From NCBI GenBank assembly GCA_963714425.1, contig CAVQOI010000008.1, positions 434,001 to 498,000 on the forward strand: DNA of 64,000 nt, read 5' to 3'. The DNA is from DATCYX01 sp963714425 (GTDB taxonomy: Bacteria; Chloroflexota; Anaerolineae; Anaerolineales; UBA4823). Shown in pieces: positions 54,257 through 62,834 of this stretch (positions are counted from its first letter, which is position 1; every line of letters starts with the position of its first letter). The notes beneath the pieces were generated by a model, which did not search any database, was not told the origin of the DNA, and was given only the letters and a program-made list of their open reading frames with translations. The translations under genes were made by a program, and so were the position numbers.

Positions 54257-54805
54257 ATGAGTGGAGACGATCACCGCCGCGTCTGGGGGTATATCGGAAG
54301 CGGTATACTCATCTGGTTGGGTATTGTGGCATTGGCGCTCCTCATATCCAATGTGGGCTTCGGCGACGACCATAAGTCAGAAGTTGTTGTGGGCGGGCGT
54401 TTACCAGATTTTGAGTTGGCGAACATAAATGGCGAGCGTGTCCGATTAAGCCAACGCCTGGGCAAGCCGCTGATAATAAACTTTTGGGCAACCTGGTGTG
54501 CGCCCTGCGTTATTGAGATGCCAAATATCCAAAAGTATTACAATCGGTATGAGGGCGAGTTTGATGTCCTGGCTGTGAATGCGGATGAACCTGCGGGCCC
54601 CGTTCGAAGCTTTGTCGATGACATGGGTTTAACGTTCGATATCCTTCTCGATCCAGGTGGCGAGATTCAGCTGCTCTACCAGATTCGCGGCTATCCGACT
54701 TCATTATTCGTAGATACCGACGGCATTATCCGTGCCCAACACATCGGTCTATTGACAGAAGACCAGCTGGAGGGTTATCTTGCCCAGGTAGGAGTAGGGC
54801 CTTGA
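54257..54805 (+). CDS. TlpA/ResA-type thiol-disulfide oxidoreductase
   Basis: 182 residues with one N-terminal membrane anchor and an outer thioredoxin domain, N-F-W-A-T-W-C-A-P-C (Cys81, Cys84), cis-proline in G-Y-P-T-S-L-F-V-D. It is likely reduced by CcdA encoded just upstream, and may keep cytochrome or copper-site cysteines reduced. Its stop overlaps the next start (TTGA). Confidence 0.93.
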   Translation: MSGDDHRRVWGYIGSGILIWLGIVALALLISNVGFGDDHKSEVVVGGRLPDFELANINGERVRLSQRLGKPLIINFWATWCAPCVIEMPNIQKYYNRYEGEFDVLAVNADEPAGPVRSFVDDMGLTFDILLDPGGEIQLLYQIRGYPTSLFVDTDGIIRAQHIGLLTEDQLEGYLAQVGVGP

Positions 54806-55818
54806 TTACTGTAATACTCTATACGCGTGACGATTGCCACCTTTGCGAGCAAGCTCGCCTGGCTCTGAACTCGTTGAAGAATGAAATCCCGCATGAGGTG
54901 GTATTAATTGATGTGGATAGCAATCAGGAATTGCGCCAGGCTTATGGCTTTGAGGTGCCCGTTATTGAGGTAGGACCATACAAGTTGCGCGCCCCAATAA
55001 CAGATCAAGAGTTGCGGATCACCCTGATGGCTGCTCAGGATCGCAAGAATCAGCTCAATTCTGTGGGCGATCCTATCTATCAAGATCAGGTTCAGCGCGG
55101 ACAAACCTGGACCTCTGCAGACACTATTGCTTACTGGCTGAGCAACCATTATCTGACATTGTTTAATGCGATCGTCCTGGTCTACCTTGGATTGCCTTTC
55201 TTAGCACCTGTCCTAATGAAAGCTGGAGTAAATGCACCTGCTGCATTGATTTATCGGATTTATAGTACAATGTGCCACCAATTTTCCTTCCGATCGTTTT
55301 TCCTTTTTGGGGAACAGGTTGTCTATCCTCGAGAGATGGCGGGTGTTAGCGGATTGCTGACCTTTGCAGAAGCTACAGGCATGGGAGAAGGAAGCACAGG
55401 ACAGGAGCTTCTCGCTGCCCGGACGTTCGTAGGAAATGATCTCATCGGGTACAAGATCGCACTTTGCGAGAGGGACGTTGCCATTTGGGCGGGGTTGCTT
55501 CTCTTTGGTGTGGTTTTCGCGATGACCGGAAGGCGATTGCCTCCACTGTCGTTGCTCCTGTGGGTCTTAATTGGAATAATCCCAATTGGGATCGATGGCG
55601 TAAGCCAATTACTCAGCCAGCCGCCACTCAGCTTTTATGATTACCGCGAGAGCTCACCATTTTTACGGGTACTCACAGGCGGATTATTTGGTATTGCTAC
55701 TGCCTGGTTTGGATATCCGATGACCGAACAAGCAATGGCGGAGACACGTACCATAATGGCTACCAAACTCCTGCGTTTGCGAGGTAGCGGCAGTGCACGA
55801 AGGCCCACTCCAGGCTAA
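54802..55818 (+). CDS. Glutaredoxin-like plus DUF2085 membrane fusion
   Basis: 338 residues. Residues 1-80 are a glutaredoxin-like domain (Y-T-R-D-D-C-H-L-C-E-Q-A, with Cys12 and Cys15; V-P-V-I-E-V carries the cis-proline). The rest is a membrane region with five or six helices matching DUF2085 (S-T-M-C-H-Q-F-S-F-R-S-F, R-E-M-A-G-V, L-C-E-R-D-V-A-I-W-A-G). Such a fusion, coupled to tlpA and ccdA by a 4-base overlap, suggests a membrane thiol-redox or metal-handling function. The TTG start has GGAG upstream. Confidence 0.85.
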   Translation: MITVILYTRDDCHLCEQARLALNSLKNEIPHEVVLIDVDSNQELRQAYGFEVPVIEVGPYKLRAPITDQELRITLMAAQDRKNQLNSVGDPIYQDQVQRGQTWTSADTIAYWLSNHYLTLFNAIVLVYLGLPFLAPVLMKAGVNAPAALIYRIYSTMCHQFSFRSFFLFGEQVVYPREMAGVSGLLTFAEATGMGEGSTGQELLAARTFVGNDLIGYKIALCERDVAIWAGLLLFGVVFAMTGRRLPPLSLLLWVLIGIIPIGIDGVSQLLSQPPLSFYDYRESSPFLRVLTGGLFGIATAWFGYPMTEQAMAETRTIMATKLLRLRGSGSARRPTPG

Positions 55819-55822
55819 TTCG

Positions 55823-56611
55823 ATGAACCTTCGCCAACCAGACGAGCTGCGCTATTACACCTTTGCATCATTGGAGGATGCAGGCGTGACGCACGCGGTA
55901 TTTACCCGCCGTGGCGGGGTCAGTCCTGAACCGTGGGCTTCGCTAAATGTCGGAGGTTTGGTTGGGGATGAGAAGGAACGCATAATTGAAAACCGACGGC
56001 GCAGTTTCCAGGTTCTTGGTAAACCCCCTGAAAGTATCTATGACGTTTGGCAGGTGCACGGCAGAGATGTTGTCAGTGCCTTTTCCCCTCGCCCACTCGA
56101 TTTCCCCCATGTGAAGGCAGATGCCATTCTCACCGATACGGAGGGGATATCCCTTTTTATGCGCTTTGCTGATTGTGTACCAGTTTTGTTATTTGATCCT
56201 GACAGACGTGTCGTAGGTCTGGCTCATGCAGGTTGGCAAGGGACCGTTAAACGGACTGTTTCTGCCACCGTAGACGCCATGCGGGACCGTTACGGGGTAA
56301 ACCCGGTCAATATCCTCGCTGCTATTGGACCTTCCATCGCAGCTCACCATTATGAGGTCGGACCCGAGGTCATTGAACAAGTTGAAAGTGCATTTGGAAT
56401 GGATGCTGCCAGGCTCATAACTACGAATGGCGATTCAACCCATGGACAATTTGACCTGTGGGCTGCTAATCGCTTGATTTTAGAAGAGAGTGGGGTCAAG
56501 AATATCGAGATTACAGATTTTTGCACAGCGTGCAGGTTGGAGGATTGGTACTCACATCGTGGTGAGAAGGGGAAGACAGGTAGGTTTGGGGTTCTAATTG
56601 CACTCTCTTAG
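55823..56611 (+). CDS. pgeF: PgeF/YfiH family (multicopper-oxidase-like, DUF152) protein
   Basis: About 262 residues. The family motifs F-T-R-R-G-G-V-S, D-C-V-P-V-L-L-F-D, H-A-G-W-Q-G-T, I-G-P-S-I and C-T-x-C-R-x-x-x-x-x-S-H-R are all present; His and Cys of these motifs form the metal/catalytic site. PgeF edits peptidoglycan precursors in E. coli (and homologues have purine nucleosidase activity). I used the ATG at 55823; an earlier GTG at 55793 overlaps the previous gene. It heads the cluster pgeF - yggS - yggT - yggU. Confidence 0.92.
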   Translation: MNLRQPDELRYYTFASLEDAGVTHAVFTRRGGVSPEPWASLNVGGLVGDEKERIIENRRRSFQVLGKPPESIYDVWQVHGRDVVSAFSPRPLDFPHVKADAILTDTEGISLFMRFADCVPVLLFDPDRRVVGLAHAGWQGTVKRTVSATVDAMRDRYGVNPVNILAAIGPSIAAHHYEVGPEVIEQVESAFGMDAARLITTNGDSTHGQFDLWAANRLILEESGVKNIEITDFCTACRLEDWYSHRGEKGKTGRFGVLIALS

Positions 56612-56638
56612 GAATCGAGCAAGGTGGGTATAAATGCC

Positions 56639-57355
56639 ATGATTGGTGAAAGTTACCAGGCGGTTTTGGAGAGAATAACTTCTGCTTGCCGTAAGTCTGG
56701 TCGCTCGGACAAAGAAGTGAAACTTGTTGTCGTAACCAAAGGTCAGCCGCTGGATAAAATTAAGGCAGTGATTGAGGCAGGGGCTGAGAATCTGGGTGAG
56801 AATTATGCTGAGGAAGCCGTTGAAAAGATGAGTGCGCTACCAGCCCTTTCTGGCATTGAATGGCATATGATCGGGCACGTACAAAGTCGCAAAGCCCGCA
56901 TGGTGTGCGACCATTTTTCATGGCTGCACTCCTTAGATAGCTTGAAGCTCGCCCAGCGGCTCGACCGTTTTTTACACGAGACAGGGCGCTATCTCCCAGT
57001 CCTGGTTGAGTGTAACGTGAGCGGAGAAGAGACCAAGTTTGGTTTCTCAGCCTGGCAGGAGGTTCGCTGGCCCCAACTCGCACACGAGTTAGAGTCGATC
57101 CTTGCACTGGAAAGATTGCAAGTTCGTGGATTAATGACCATGGCGCCATTCTTCGAAGATCCTGAAATGGCTCGGCCATACTTTAGAAAATTATCACGCC
57201 TGCGTAATGAGCTGAGACGATGCTTACCTGGCAGCAATTGGGAGGAGTTATCTATGGGGATGAGCACTGATTTTGAGGTGGCGGTGCATGAAGGTGCTAC
57301 AATTGTCCGTATTGGAGAAGCCATTCTGGGACCCCGGCCAAATCGAGGAGTATAA
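56639..57355 (+). CDS. yggS: Pyridoxal phosphate homeostasis protein YggS/PLPBP
   Basis: 238 residues, single-domain alanine-racemase-like barrel without known catalysis. Lys34 in V-V-V-T-K-G-Q binds PLP; L-G-E-N-Y-A-E-E, W-H-M-I-G-H-V-Q-S-R-K and S-M-G-M-S-T-D-F are family signatures. A homologue of widely conserved COG0325. The ATG at 56639 is preferred to a GTG at 56624. It lies 27 bases after pgeF. Confidence 0.95.
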   Translation: MIGESYQAVLERITSACRKSGRSDKEVKLVVVTKGQPLDKIKAVIEAGAENLGENYAEEAVEKMSALPALSGIEWHMIGHVQSRKARMVCDHFSWLHSLDSLKLAQRLDRFLHETGRYLPVLVECNVSGEETKFGFSAWQEVRWPQLAHELESILALERLQVRGLMTMAPFFEDPEMARPYFRKLSRLRNELRRCLPGSNWEELSMGMSTDFEVAVHEGATIVRIGEAILGPRPNRGV

Positions 57356-57357
57356 AC

Positions 57358-57615
57358 GTGCAATTCATTGTTTTGTTGCTCCAGCTATTGTCTCAAGCTA
57401 TTTCTCTCCTGGTTATTGCGCATGTGATCCTTTCTTATGTGATGTCTCCTTTTCATCCAATCCGTCAATTTGTCGATAGCATGATCGAGCCTTTACTGGC
57501 GCCTATTCGACGGCTATTGCCTCAGACGGGGGCCTTCGACTTCAGCCCGCTAGTATTAATCATCCTTGTCCAGGTCGTTTCAAGCGTATTAAGCAATCTC
57601 TTGATTGTTCGATAA
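57358..57615 (+). CDS. yggT: YggT-family membrane protein
   Basis: 85 residues with two membrane helices. P-F-H-P-I-R-Q-F-V-D-S-M-I-E-P-L-L-A-P-I-R-R is the conserved YggT loop, and F-D-F-S-P-L-V starts the second helix. The family is linked to cell division and osmotic tolerance in other bacteria, with little biochemistry. GTG start 2 bases after yggS with GAGGAG upstream. Confidence 0.92.
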   Translation: MQFIVLLLQLLSQAISLLVIAHVILSYVMSPFHPIRQFVDSMIEPLLAPIRRLLPQTGAFDFSPLVLIILVQVVSSVLSNLLIVR

Positions 57616-57625
57616 AGGCTAATCG

Positions 57626-57937
57626 ATGAAACAAAGAGGTTTTTATCTTCATGGCGGCCAAAAAGGCTCAGCGTTAGCGATCCGGGTCACTCCCCGCTCG
57701 AGTAAAAATGAGATTGCAGAGGTATTGGATGATGGGACGATTCGCATTCGCTTGATGGCGCCTCCGGTGGAAGGCAGGGCTAATGAAGCACTGATTGCAT
57801 TCCTTGCAGAAGTGCTGGATGTCTCACGCTCGAAAATTGAGATTGTAGCAGGGGAAACGGGGCGTGATAAGCTGGTTTCAATCCTTGGTCTTGATGCCGA
57901 AACGGTTCACAAGCGAATATTATTGCATCTTGCTTGA
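57626..57937 (+). CDS. yggU: YggU/DUF167 family protein
   Basis: 103 residues. I-R-V-T-P-R-S-S-K-N-E-I, I-R-L-M-A-P-P-V-E-G-R-A-N-E-A-L and V-A-G-E-T-G-R-D-K are the DUF167 signatures. The function is unknown. It ends the yggSTU cluster; its last 18 bases overlap the 3' end of the convergent NACHT gene. Confidence 0.93.
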   Translation: MKQRGFYLHGGQKGSALAIRVTPRSSKNEIAEVLDDGTIRIRLMAPPVEGRANEALIAFLAEVLDVSRSKIEIVAGETGRDKLVSILGLDAETVHKRILLHLA

Positions 57938-60469
57938 ATCCTGCGTGGAATCAGGCTGGAAGATCCCCGCAGAAGCGAATTGCCATAACGTAGAATAGAT
58001 TGCTTCATGGACATCACCGCGTGTTTTGGAATATGCCTCTACCAGGTCCGGAATAGCAAGAAAATCAGGATATCGGTTAAGGTAATCCAGCCCAGCGAGA
58101 CGTTGCTCTTCACTCCCTTCTTTAATTGCTTGCATCAAGAGATCTAGAGCCGGGCGGCCAGGTGAAACCCCTATACCTCGCTCGCCAGCGAAGGAAATCA
58201 CCCACGGGCTTTGGCTGAGTTCCGGAAGGGCTTTGGGCAAACGCGGGTCTGGTAATGCAATTTCTTCTAGAGCATGGGCAGCTGAATCCTTCACGAGCCA
58301 TTGTGTGTCGTGTAGTTGCATCTTCTGCAATAATTCAATCGCCCATGGAAGCCTGGCACGCCGCAAGCCAAACACGACGGCACGCCGAACGCTCACATCC
58401 TCATAGCTCGCGCCTTCTTGAAGCGTGGGATGACCTTCTTCGACATTATTCGCCATTGCTTCTGCCGCTGAACGGCGTTGGTCATCATCGCCATGTAAGA
58501 GTAGTTCTGCAACCGCTTCCATTGCGTTTTTGTGCCCTACAGCAACTAAGCTGAGGCAAGCCGCCCTGCGGACATTTCGATTTGAGTCAGCCAGTAATGC
58601 GACAAGGTCATTAATCGACTTAGCATCTCGCAATAAACCACATATAAGCGCTGCTACTTGGCGGTTGCTCGCGTCTGGGGAGCTCAGAAATTGGCGGAAT
58701 ATACTTTCCAGGTCAGCGTTCCCAGAGAGTGCAAGCCCCAATGCCGCGCGCGCCTTCAGTCCTATGGCAGATTCATCACCTTGGAGGATCTTTATTAGCT
58801 TGCGTGTTATTTCGCTTCGCCATCCCCCTTGCTCTGGCGAATAACGCAGCCACCTGGCAGCGAATATAATCTCTCGGCACAAGGGTTCTTTTGGATTTTC
58901 GGTGAAATACTTAAACTCTGTTGGTGAGAGGTTGTGTTGCGCACTCAGAAAACCCTGGGCATGCCAGGCGGTGTACCAGGGAACGGAAACGAGGTTGTCA
59001 ATTTCCCCCACTTTTTTCGCGATGTGATGAGCTGCCAGATAGCTGTGGATCAAAGGATGGAATATGGATAGACGCTCTCCTGCCCGTTCTACCAGAAATC
59101 CGCTCCCAATCAGGGCTGGTACAACATTCGAATCTCTGATTGGGTTAGGTGTGGTCCGGGTGGTTTTTTCTGGCGTATGAGCTGTTTGTCCTTCAGGTTC
59201 AACAGGCACTGAACTCGCCACGTCTCCGGTTTCTTCAGGGAGCCTCGGCTCAAGTACTCGCAGCCACACACCAGCGTCTCGAACTGAGAATGCAGGCGAT
59301 TGCTCCAAGATAGATCGACCTGCCAGGATTTCTAATGCCGGTCGACCTTCGGCAAGATAGCCGCTCATCCGTTGAATAAATGCCTCGATCCAATCTAAGG
59401 GCATCGCTCCACGAAGGTCGCCTGCATAAACTCCCCATACCTTAAGCGTTTGTTCAAGCGGTGACAGGATAGTGTTGTCATTGATCAGCCAGGCATTCAG
59501 CAGGATGGGATCGATGTCACCAGGATCCCTTGAGAGCGGCTCAATTTTGGTGATCCACATTTCGCTCCAGCGGTTGATAAACTCACGTCGTTCAGTGTCT
59601 CCCCAATTGACAATCGCCATAGGCACGAAATTAAGTCTTGTCAGATCTCCAAAATATATCGGTGAAATTGCTGTAACAATACGGATTTGAGGATATTTGG
59701 TCAGAATTTGCTCCAGGTACGAGACGTGTTTGTCAATCTCCCTTGGCGAGAGCTCATCCAAGCCATCATAAAGAACAAGCAGGTTTCCGCTCTCGAGTAT
59801 TCCTTTTAAGTGTTTCTCTAACCGTCCAATTTGGACAGATCGACAAACCCGCGCAATAGCAACCAGTAGAGGTGCTAGAATATTATCCGCAGTTTTATCG
59901 GACGGGAGGAGGACGTCATTAGCATGCACATATACTGGTAGAAGGCGTTTGTGCTCAGGGCTTCGGCTCTCCTGCCTGGCAATCTGTATCGCCAGGTATG
60001 AAAGGGCAATCGTTTTTCCGCTTCCAGGAAACCCTAAGATTGCCAGGTGCGTACTCCCCCTGAGCGCCTGCATCATAGTCAGCGTAGGCGCGCCATAGAA
60101 AGAGGCGAGCTCTGGGGCGTCTGGCATATACGGAATGATTTGTTCGGTAATATCAAGGTACGGGGGTTGCACTCCCGGTTCGACGAGCGCTGGGGGAGCA
60201 AGCAGGCGAGGTGGGATGACGATCTCGTCTAACGAAAATAATTGTGAGGCGAAATGATTTTTCTGTGCGTGGCGGATTACATCATTGCGGATACGAACCT
60301 CGACCAGCTCTGCAGCCTCCACCCTAGAAGTCTGGGAAGTATCCCTCAAATTCTCGCGTAGCCTAATAAAGAATGGTCTTAATAGACTGAATAAGCCCCA
60401 TATGATTGTGGCTGCAAGAAATCCCAATAAGAAGGATATTGAATCGAGATTCCAGAGGAAACGAAGCAT
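57920..60469 (-). CDS. Membrane-anchored NACHT NTPase with HEAT repeats
   Basis: 849 residues. One N-terminal membrane helix (residues of about 8-30), a linker, then a STAND-type NTPase: Walker A G-F-P-G-S-G-K-T (Lys152), Walker B L-V-L-Y-D-G-L-D-E-L (232-240), where the D-G-L-D-E pattern is characteristic of NACHT domains. After a variable middle section, the C-terminal about 270 residues are HEAT-like repeats (R-R-A-A-C-L-S-L-V-A-V-G, V-R-R-A-V-V-F-G-L, D-S-A-A-H-A-L-E-E-I-A). The start ATG at 60469 is 2 bases after the zinc-ribbon gene, so the two are coupled. Signal sensing or a defence role is possible, but the family is broad. Confidence 0.88.
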   Translation of the reverse strand: MLRFLWNLDSISFLLGFLAATIIWGLFSLLRPFFIRLRENLRDTSQTSRVEAAELVEVRIRNDVIRHAQKNHFASQLFSLDEIVIPPRLLAPPALVEPGVQPPYLDITEQIIPYMPDAPELASFYGAPTLTMMQALRGSTHLAILGFPGSGKTIALSYLAIQIARQESRSPEHKRLLPVYVHANDVLLPSDKTADNILAPLLVAIARVCRSVQIGRLEKHLKGILESGNLLVLYDGLDELSPREIDKHVSYLEQILTKYPQIRIVTAISPIYFGDLTRLNFVPMAIVNWGDTERREFINRWSEMWITKIEPLSRDPGDIDPILLNAWLINDNTILSPLEQTLKVWGVYAGDLRGAMPLDWIEAFIQRMSGYLAEGRPALEILAGRSILEQSPAFSVRDAGVWLRVLEPRLPEETGDVASSVPVEPEGQTAHTPEKTTRTTPNPIRDSNVVPALIGSGFLVERAGERLSIFHPLIHSYLAAHHIAKKVGEIDNLVSVPWYTAWHAQGFLSAQHNLSPTEFKYFTENPKEPLCREIIFAARWLRYSPEQGGWRSEITRKLIKILQGDESAIGLKARAALGLALSGNADLESIFRQFLSSPDASNRQVAALICGLLRDAKSINDLVALLADSNRNVRRAACLSLVAVGHKNAMEAVAELLLHGDDDQRRSAAEAMANNVEEGHPTLQEGASYEDVSVRRAVVFGLRRARLPWAIELLQKMQLHDTQWLVKDSAAHALEEIALPDPRLPKALPELSQSPWVISFAGERGIGVSPGRPALDLLMQAIKEGSEEQRLAGLDYLNRYPDFLAIPDLVEAYSKTRGDVHEAIYSTLWQFASAGIFQPDSTQDSSKMQ

Positions 60470-60471
60470 TG

Positions 60472-61173
60472 TTACCCAGCGTATAGAATACGCCCACACG
60501 ACTCACAACGTGTAATCTGGTTAGGGGAACGCGCAGCTTGCAACAACGCCGCATTGAGTGATGACCCACAGGCTTCGCAGACGTTGTTGTTGATGCGTGC
60601 GACAGCAACGCCGCGACGTTGGAGGCGCAACTTTTCGTAAATGGAATAGTCCTCCTGCGGGATCGGTGTTGCAATCGACTCTCTTTCAACATTGAGTCGA
60701 GTGATCTCCTCACGTAATCCAGATTGCTCTAATGTCAGTGCGCGATTGGATTGTTTAACGTCTTCTTCAATTCGTGCAAGGTTTTCAGCCGCAGCTTTGT
60801 GTTCGATTTCAGTTTCCTCGAACGTAATCAGGGCTTCCAGCTGGCGGTCTTCAAGGGTATCTAAATAACGCTTGAGCGCGACGCTCTCGTTTTGAAGGTC
60901 CTGGAGTTCTTTGGGATTGCGTACTTTTCCACCATAAAGCGTCGATTCGGTCTGCTCAATTTTGATTCTTTGAGCGTTGACATTCTCATCAGCTTGTTGT
61001 AGTACCCGGTTGGCAGCCTCAAAGGCACCTTTTTTCTTATTTTCGAGACGCGTTGCCTCAAGAACTGCAGTGTGGTCGCGTAAGGCAACCTCGATTTGCT
61101 GTAACCGGCTGCGCACCTGGTCGATCTGACTATCGATCTGCTGAAGGCGGAACAAATTGAACGGTTGGCTCAT
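60472..61173 (-). CDS. Coiled-coil protein with C-terminal C4 zinc ribbon
   Basis: 233 residues: a long coiled coil (residues of about 10-170, rich in Glu, Lys and Arg) with G-K-V-R-N-P-K-E-L, followed by a zinc ribbon C-E-A-C-G near residue 200 and C-E-S-C-G-R-I-L near the end (zf-RING_7 type). This is the YbaJ/CdsZ-like family, common in bacteria with unclear roles (nucleic-acid or RNase-related). The ATG at 61173 (M-S-Q-P-F-N-L) is chosen over an upstream start at 61212. Confidence 0.88.
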   Translation of the reverse strand: MSQPFNLFRLQQIDSQIDQVRSRLQQIEVALRDHTAVLEATRLENKKKGAFEAANRVLQQADENVNAQRIKIEQTESTLYGGKVRNPKELQDLQNESVALKRYLDTLEDRQLEALITFEETEIEHKAAAENLARIEEDVKQSNRALTLEQSGLREEITRLNVERESIATPIPQEDYSIYEKLRLQRRGVAVARINNNVCEACGSSLNAALLQAARSPNQITRCESCGRILYAG

Positions 61174-61269
61174 GCTTTGGTTGATTATAGAGGCGGTAGG
61201 GCATAAAGGCAAGAGGCAATGACGAGCCTGACAGAATTGAAAAATGCCAGACTGATCAATCCTGCATGC

Positions 61270-61275
61270 TATAAT
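61270..61275 (+). promoter_or_regulatory. Extended -10 promoter element
   Basis: TGC directly precedes TATAAT (61267-61275), an extended -10, which can work without a good -35. Transcription from here would start just before the ATG at 61288, supporting that start. Confidence 0.5.
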
Positions 61276-61287
61276 GACTGCGAGGAA

Positions 61288-62832
61288 ATGCCTGCAGTGC
61301 GAGAGAGGATCTTTCTGATTGGGGTTTCCATCGTCTTACTGGCGCTGGTTACAGTACCATACCTTATTGCGAATTCGGCTGCAGGCAATGACCATATCTT
61401 TGGGGGCTTATTATTCAATCCGCAGGATGGATATTCTTATCTGGCGAAGATGAAAATCGGCTGGCAAGGGGAATGGTTGTTCCAACTTCCTTATACAGCT
61501 GAATATGGAAAAGGTGCCTACTTATACTTATTCTACATTCTCTTGGGCCATCTGGCGCGCTGGTTAGAGTTGCCTCAAATACTTATCTTCCATCTTGCAC
61601 GATTACTCGCCATTGTCATCCTTCTTAGAGCGCTATATCGATTTTTCGAAACGTATCTTGTTGAGAAACGAGTTGTTTATCTTGCCTTCGTCCTCTCTGT
61701 CCTAGCGTCGGGTGCAGGCTGGCTTCTTCTGCCTTTTGGGGTGATTACGAGTGATTTTTGGGTAGCGGAGCTATACCCATTTTTGTCCTGTTATGCAAAT
61801 CCGCACTTTCCTCTTAGCCTTGCTCTACTCTTAGTTTTACTGCTTCAAGGGAATGGTACCAAGTCCACTTCAAGCCTTATTCACGTAGGCTCGCTATGGA
61901 TTATTCTCGCCAGCGTGATCTTAGCCATGCTCTCACCATTCAGTCTGGTAATCGCTCTCGTTATTTGGGTTGGTCTGGCGATATGGGAGGCTTTACAAGG
62001 TTGTCAGAGATTAAAGCTAGGGGCGATCTTAGCGCGAATCGGATTGATCGGGGTGGGGGGAGCTCCTGTTCTGATTTACCAACTATATGCCATCCGGTCA
62101 GATCCAATTTTGTCTGGCTGGAATGCTCAGAATATCACGCCAGCCCCCCCAGCTTGGGATATCCTAATCTCACTTGCACCTCTCATCCTGCTTGTTCCTT
62201 TTTCAGTTAGGACGATCATCAGTAAGAACCATTCCGCTCGTCTTCTCGTTGTTTGGGTTGCTGCTGGCTTACTTCTGTTATATATTCCTTGGAGCTTACA
62301 GCGCCGGTTTCTGGTGGGGCTTTTCATACCGGTGGCTGCACTAGCAGCAATGGTGGTGGGGTGGAAATTTGCAGATATCCGCCGCTTCTGGCTTGCAGGA
62401 TCTATACTACTATTGTTAGCGATTCCCACCAACCTCCTGCTCTTACAAGCAGCTAAGTACGGAATCCAGACACGCGATAGTCATTTGTTTCTGACAAACG
62501 ATGAAGCCGCAGCGCTAGCCTGGATTGAGAACAACACACCGGAAAACGCAGTGGTATTAGCCGCTCCGTCTACCGGTTTATTCATTCCTGCTTACACTGG
62601 TCGGCGTGTGATCTACGGGCATCCATTTGAGACAGTCGATGCTGAGGTGAAACGCGAGCTTGTCGAACGTTATTTCGAAGGAGAGGACCAATCCAGCGCA
62701 CTCGACCTGCATCCGCGTGTGGATTTCGTCTTCTATGGGCCGCGTGAACGTGCGTTTGGCGGGAATATTGCACGAACAGAGTCGAGCATAATGTATCGCA
62801 ATGAAAGTGTATTGATCTACAGGATTGAGTAA
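61288..62832 (+). CDS. Polytopic GT-C-like membrane protein
   Basis: About 514 residues from the ATG at 61288. The first loop contains N-D-H-I-F-G-G-L-L-F-N-P-Q-D-G-Y-S-Y-L-A-K-M, typical of a widespread Chloroflexota membrane family, followed by about ten helices. The C-terminal part (N-D-E-A-A-A-L-A-W-I-E-N-N-T-P, G-R-R-V-I-Y-G-H-P-F-E-T) is the soluble tail of these putative glycosyltransferases. The frame opens at an ATG at 61219, giving 537 residues, but a likely promoter lies between the two starts. Followed after 2 bases by another membrane-protein gene. Confidence 0.82.
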   Translation: MPAVRERIFLIGVSIVLLALVTVPYLIANSAAGNDHIFGGLLFNPQDGYSYLAKMKIGWQGEWLFQLPYTAEYGKGAYLYLFYILLGHLARWLELPQILIFHLARLLAIVILLRALYRFFETYLVEKRVVYLAFVLSVLASGAGWLLLPFGVITSDFWVAELYPFLSCYANPHFPLSLALLLVLLLQGNGTKSTSSLIHVGSLWIILASVILAMLSPFSLVIALVIWVGLAIWEALQGCQRLKLGAILARIGLIGVGGAPVLIYQLYAIRSDPILSGWNAQNITPAPPAWDILISLAPLILLVPFSVRTIISKNHSARLLVVWVAAGLLLLYIPWSLQRRFLVGLFIPVAALAAMVVGWKFADIRRFWLAGSILLLLAIPTNLLLLQAAKYGIQTRDSHLFLTNDEAAALAWIENNTPENAVVLAAPSTGLFIPAYTGRRVIYGHPFETVDAEVKRELVERYFEGEDQSSALDLHPRVDFVFYGPRERAFGGNIARTESSIMYRNESVLIYRIE

Positions 62833-62834
62833 GC

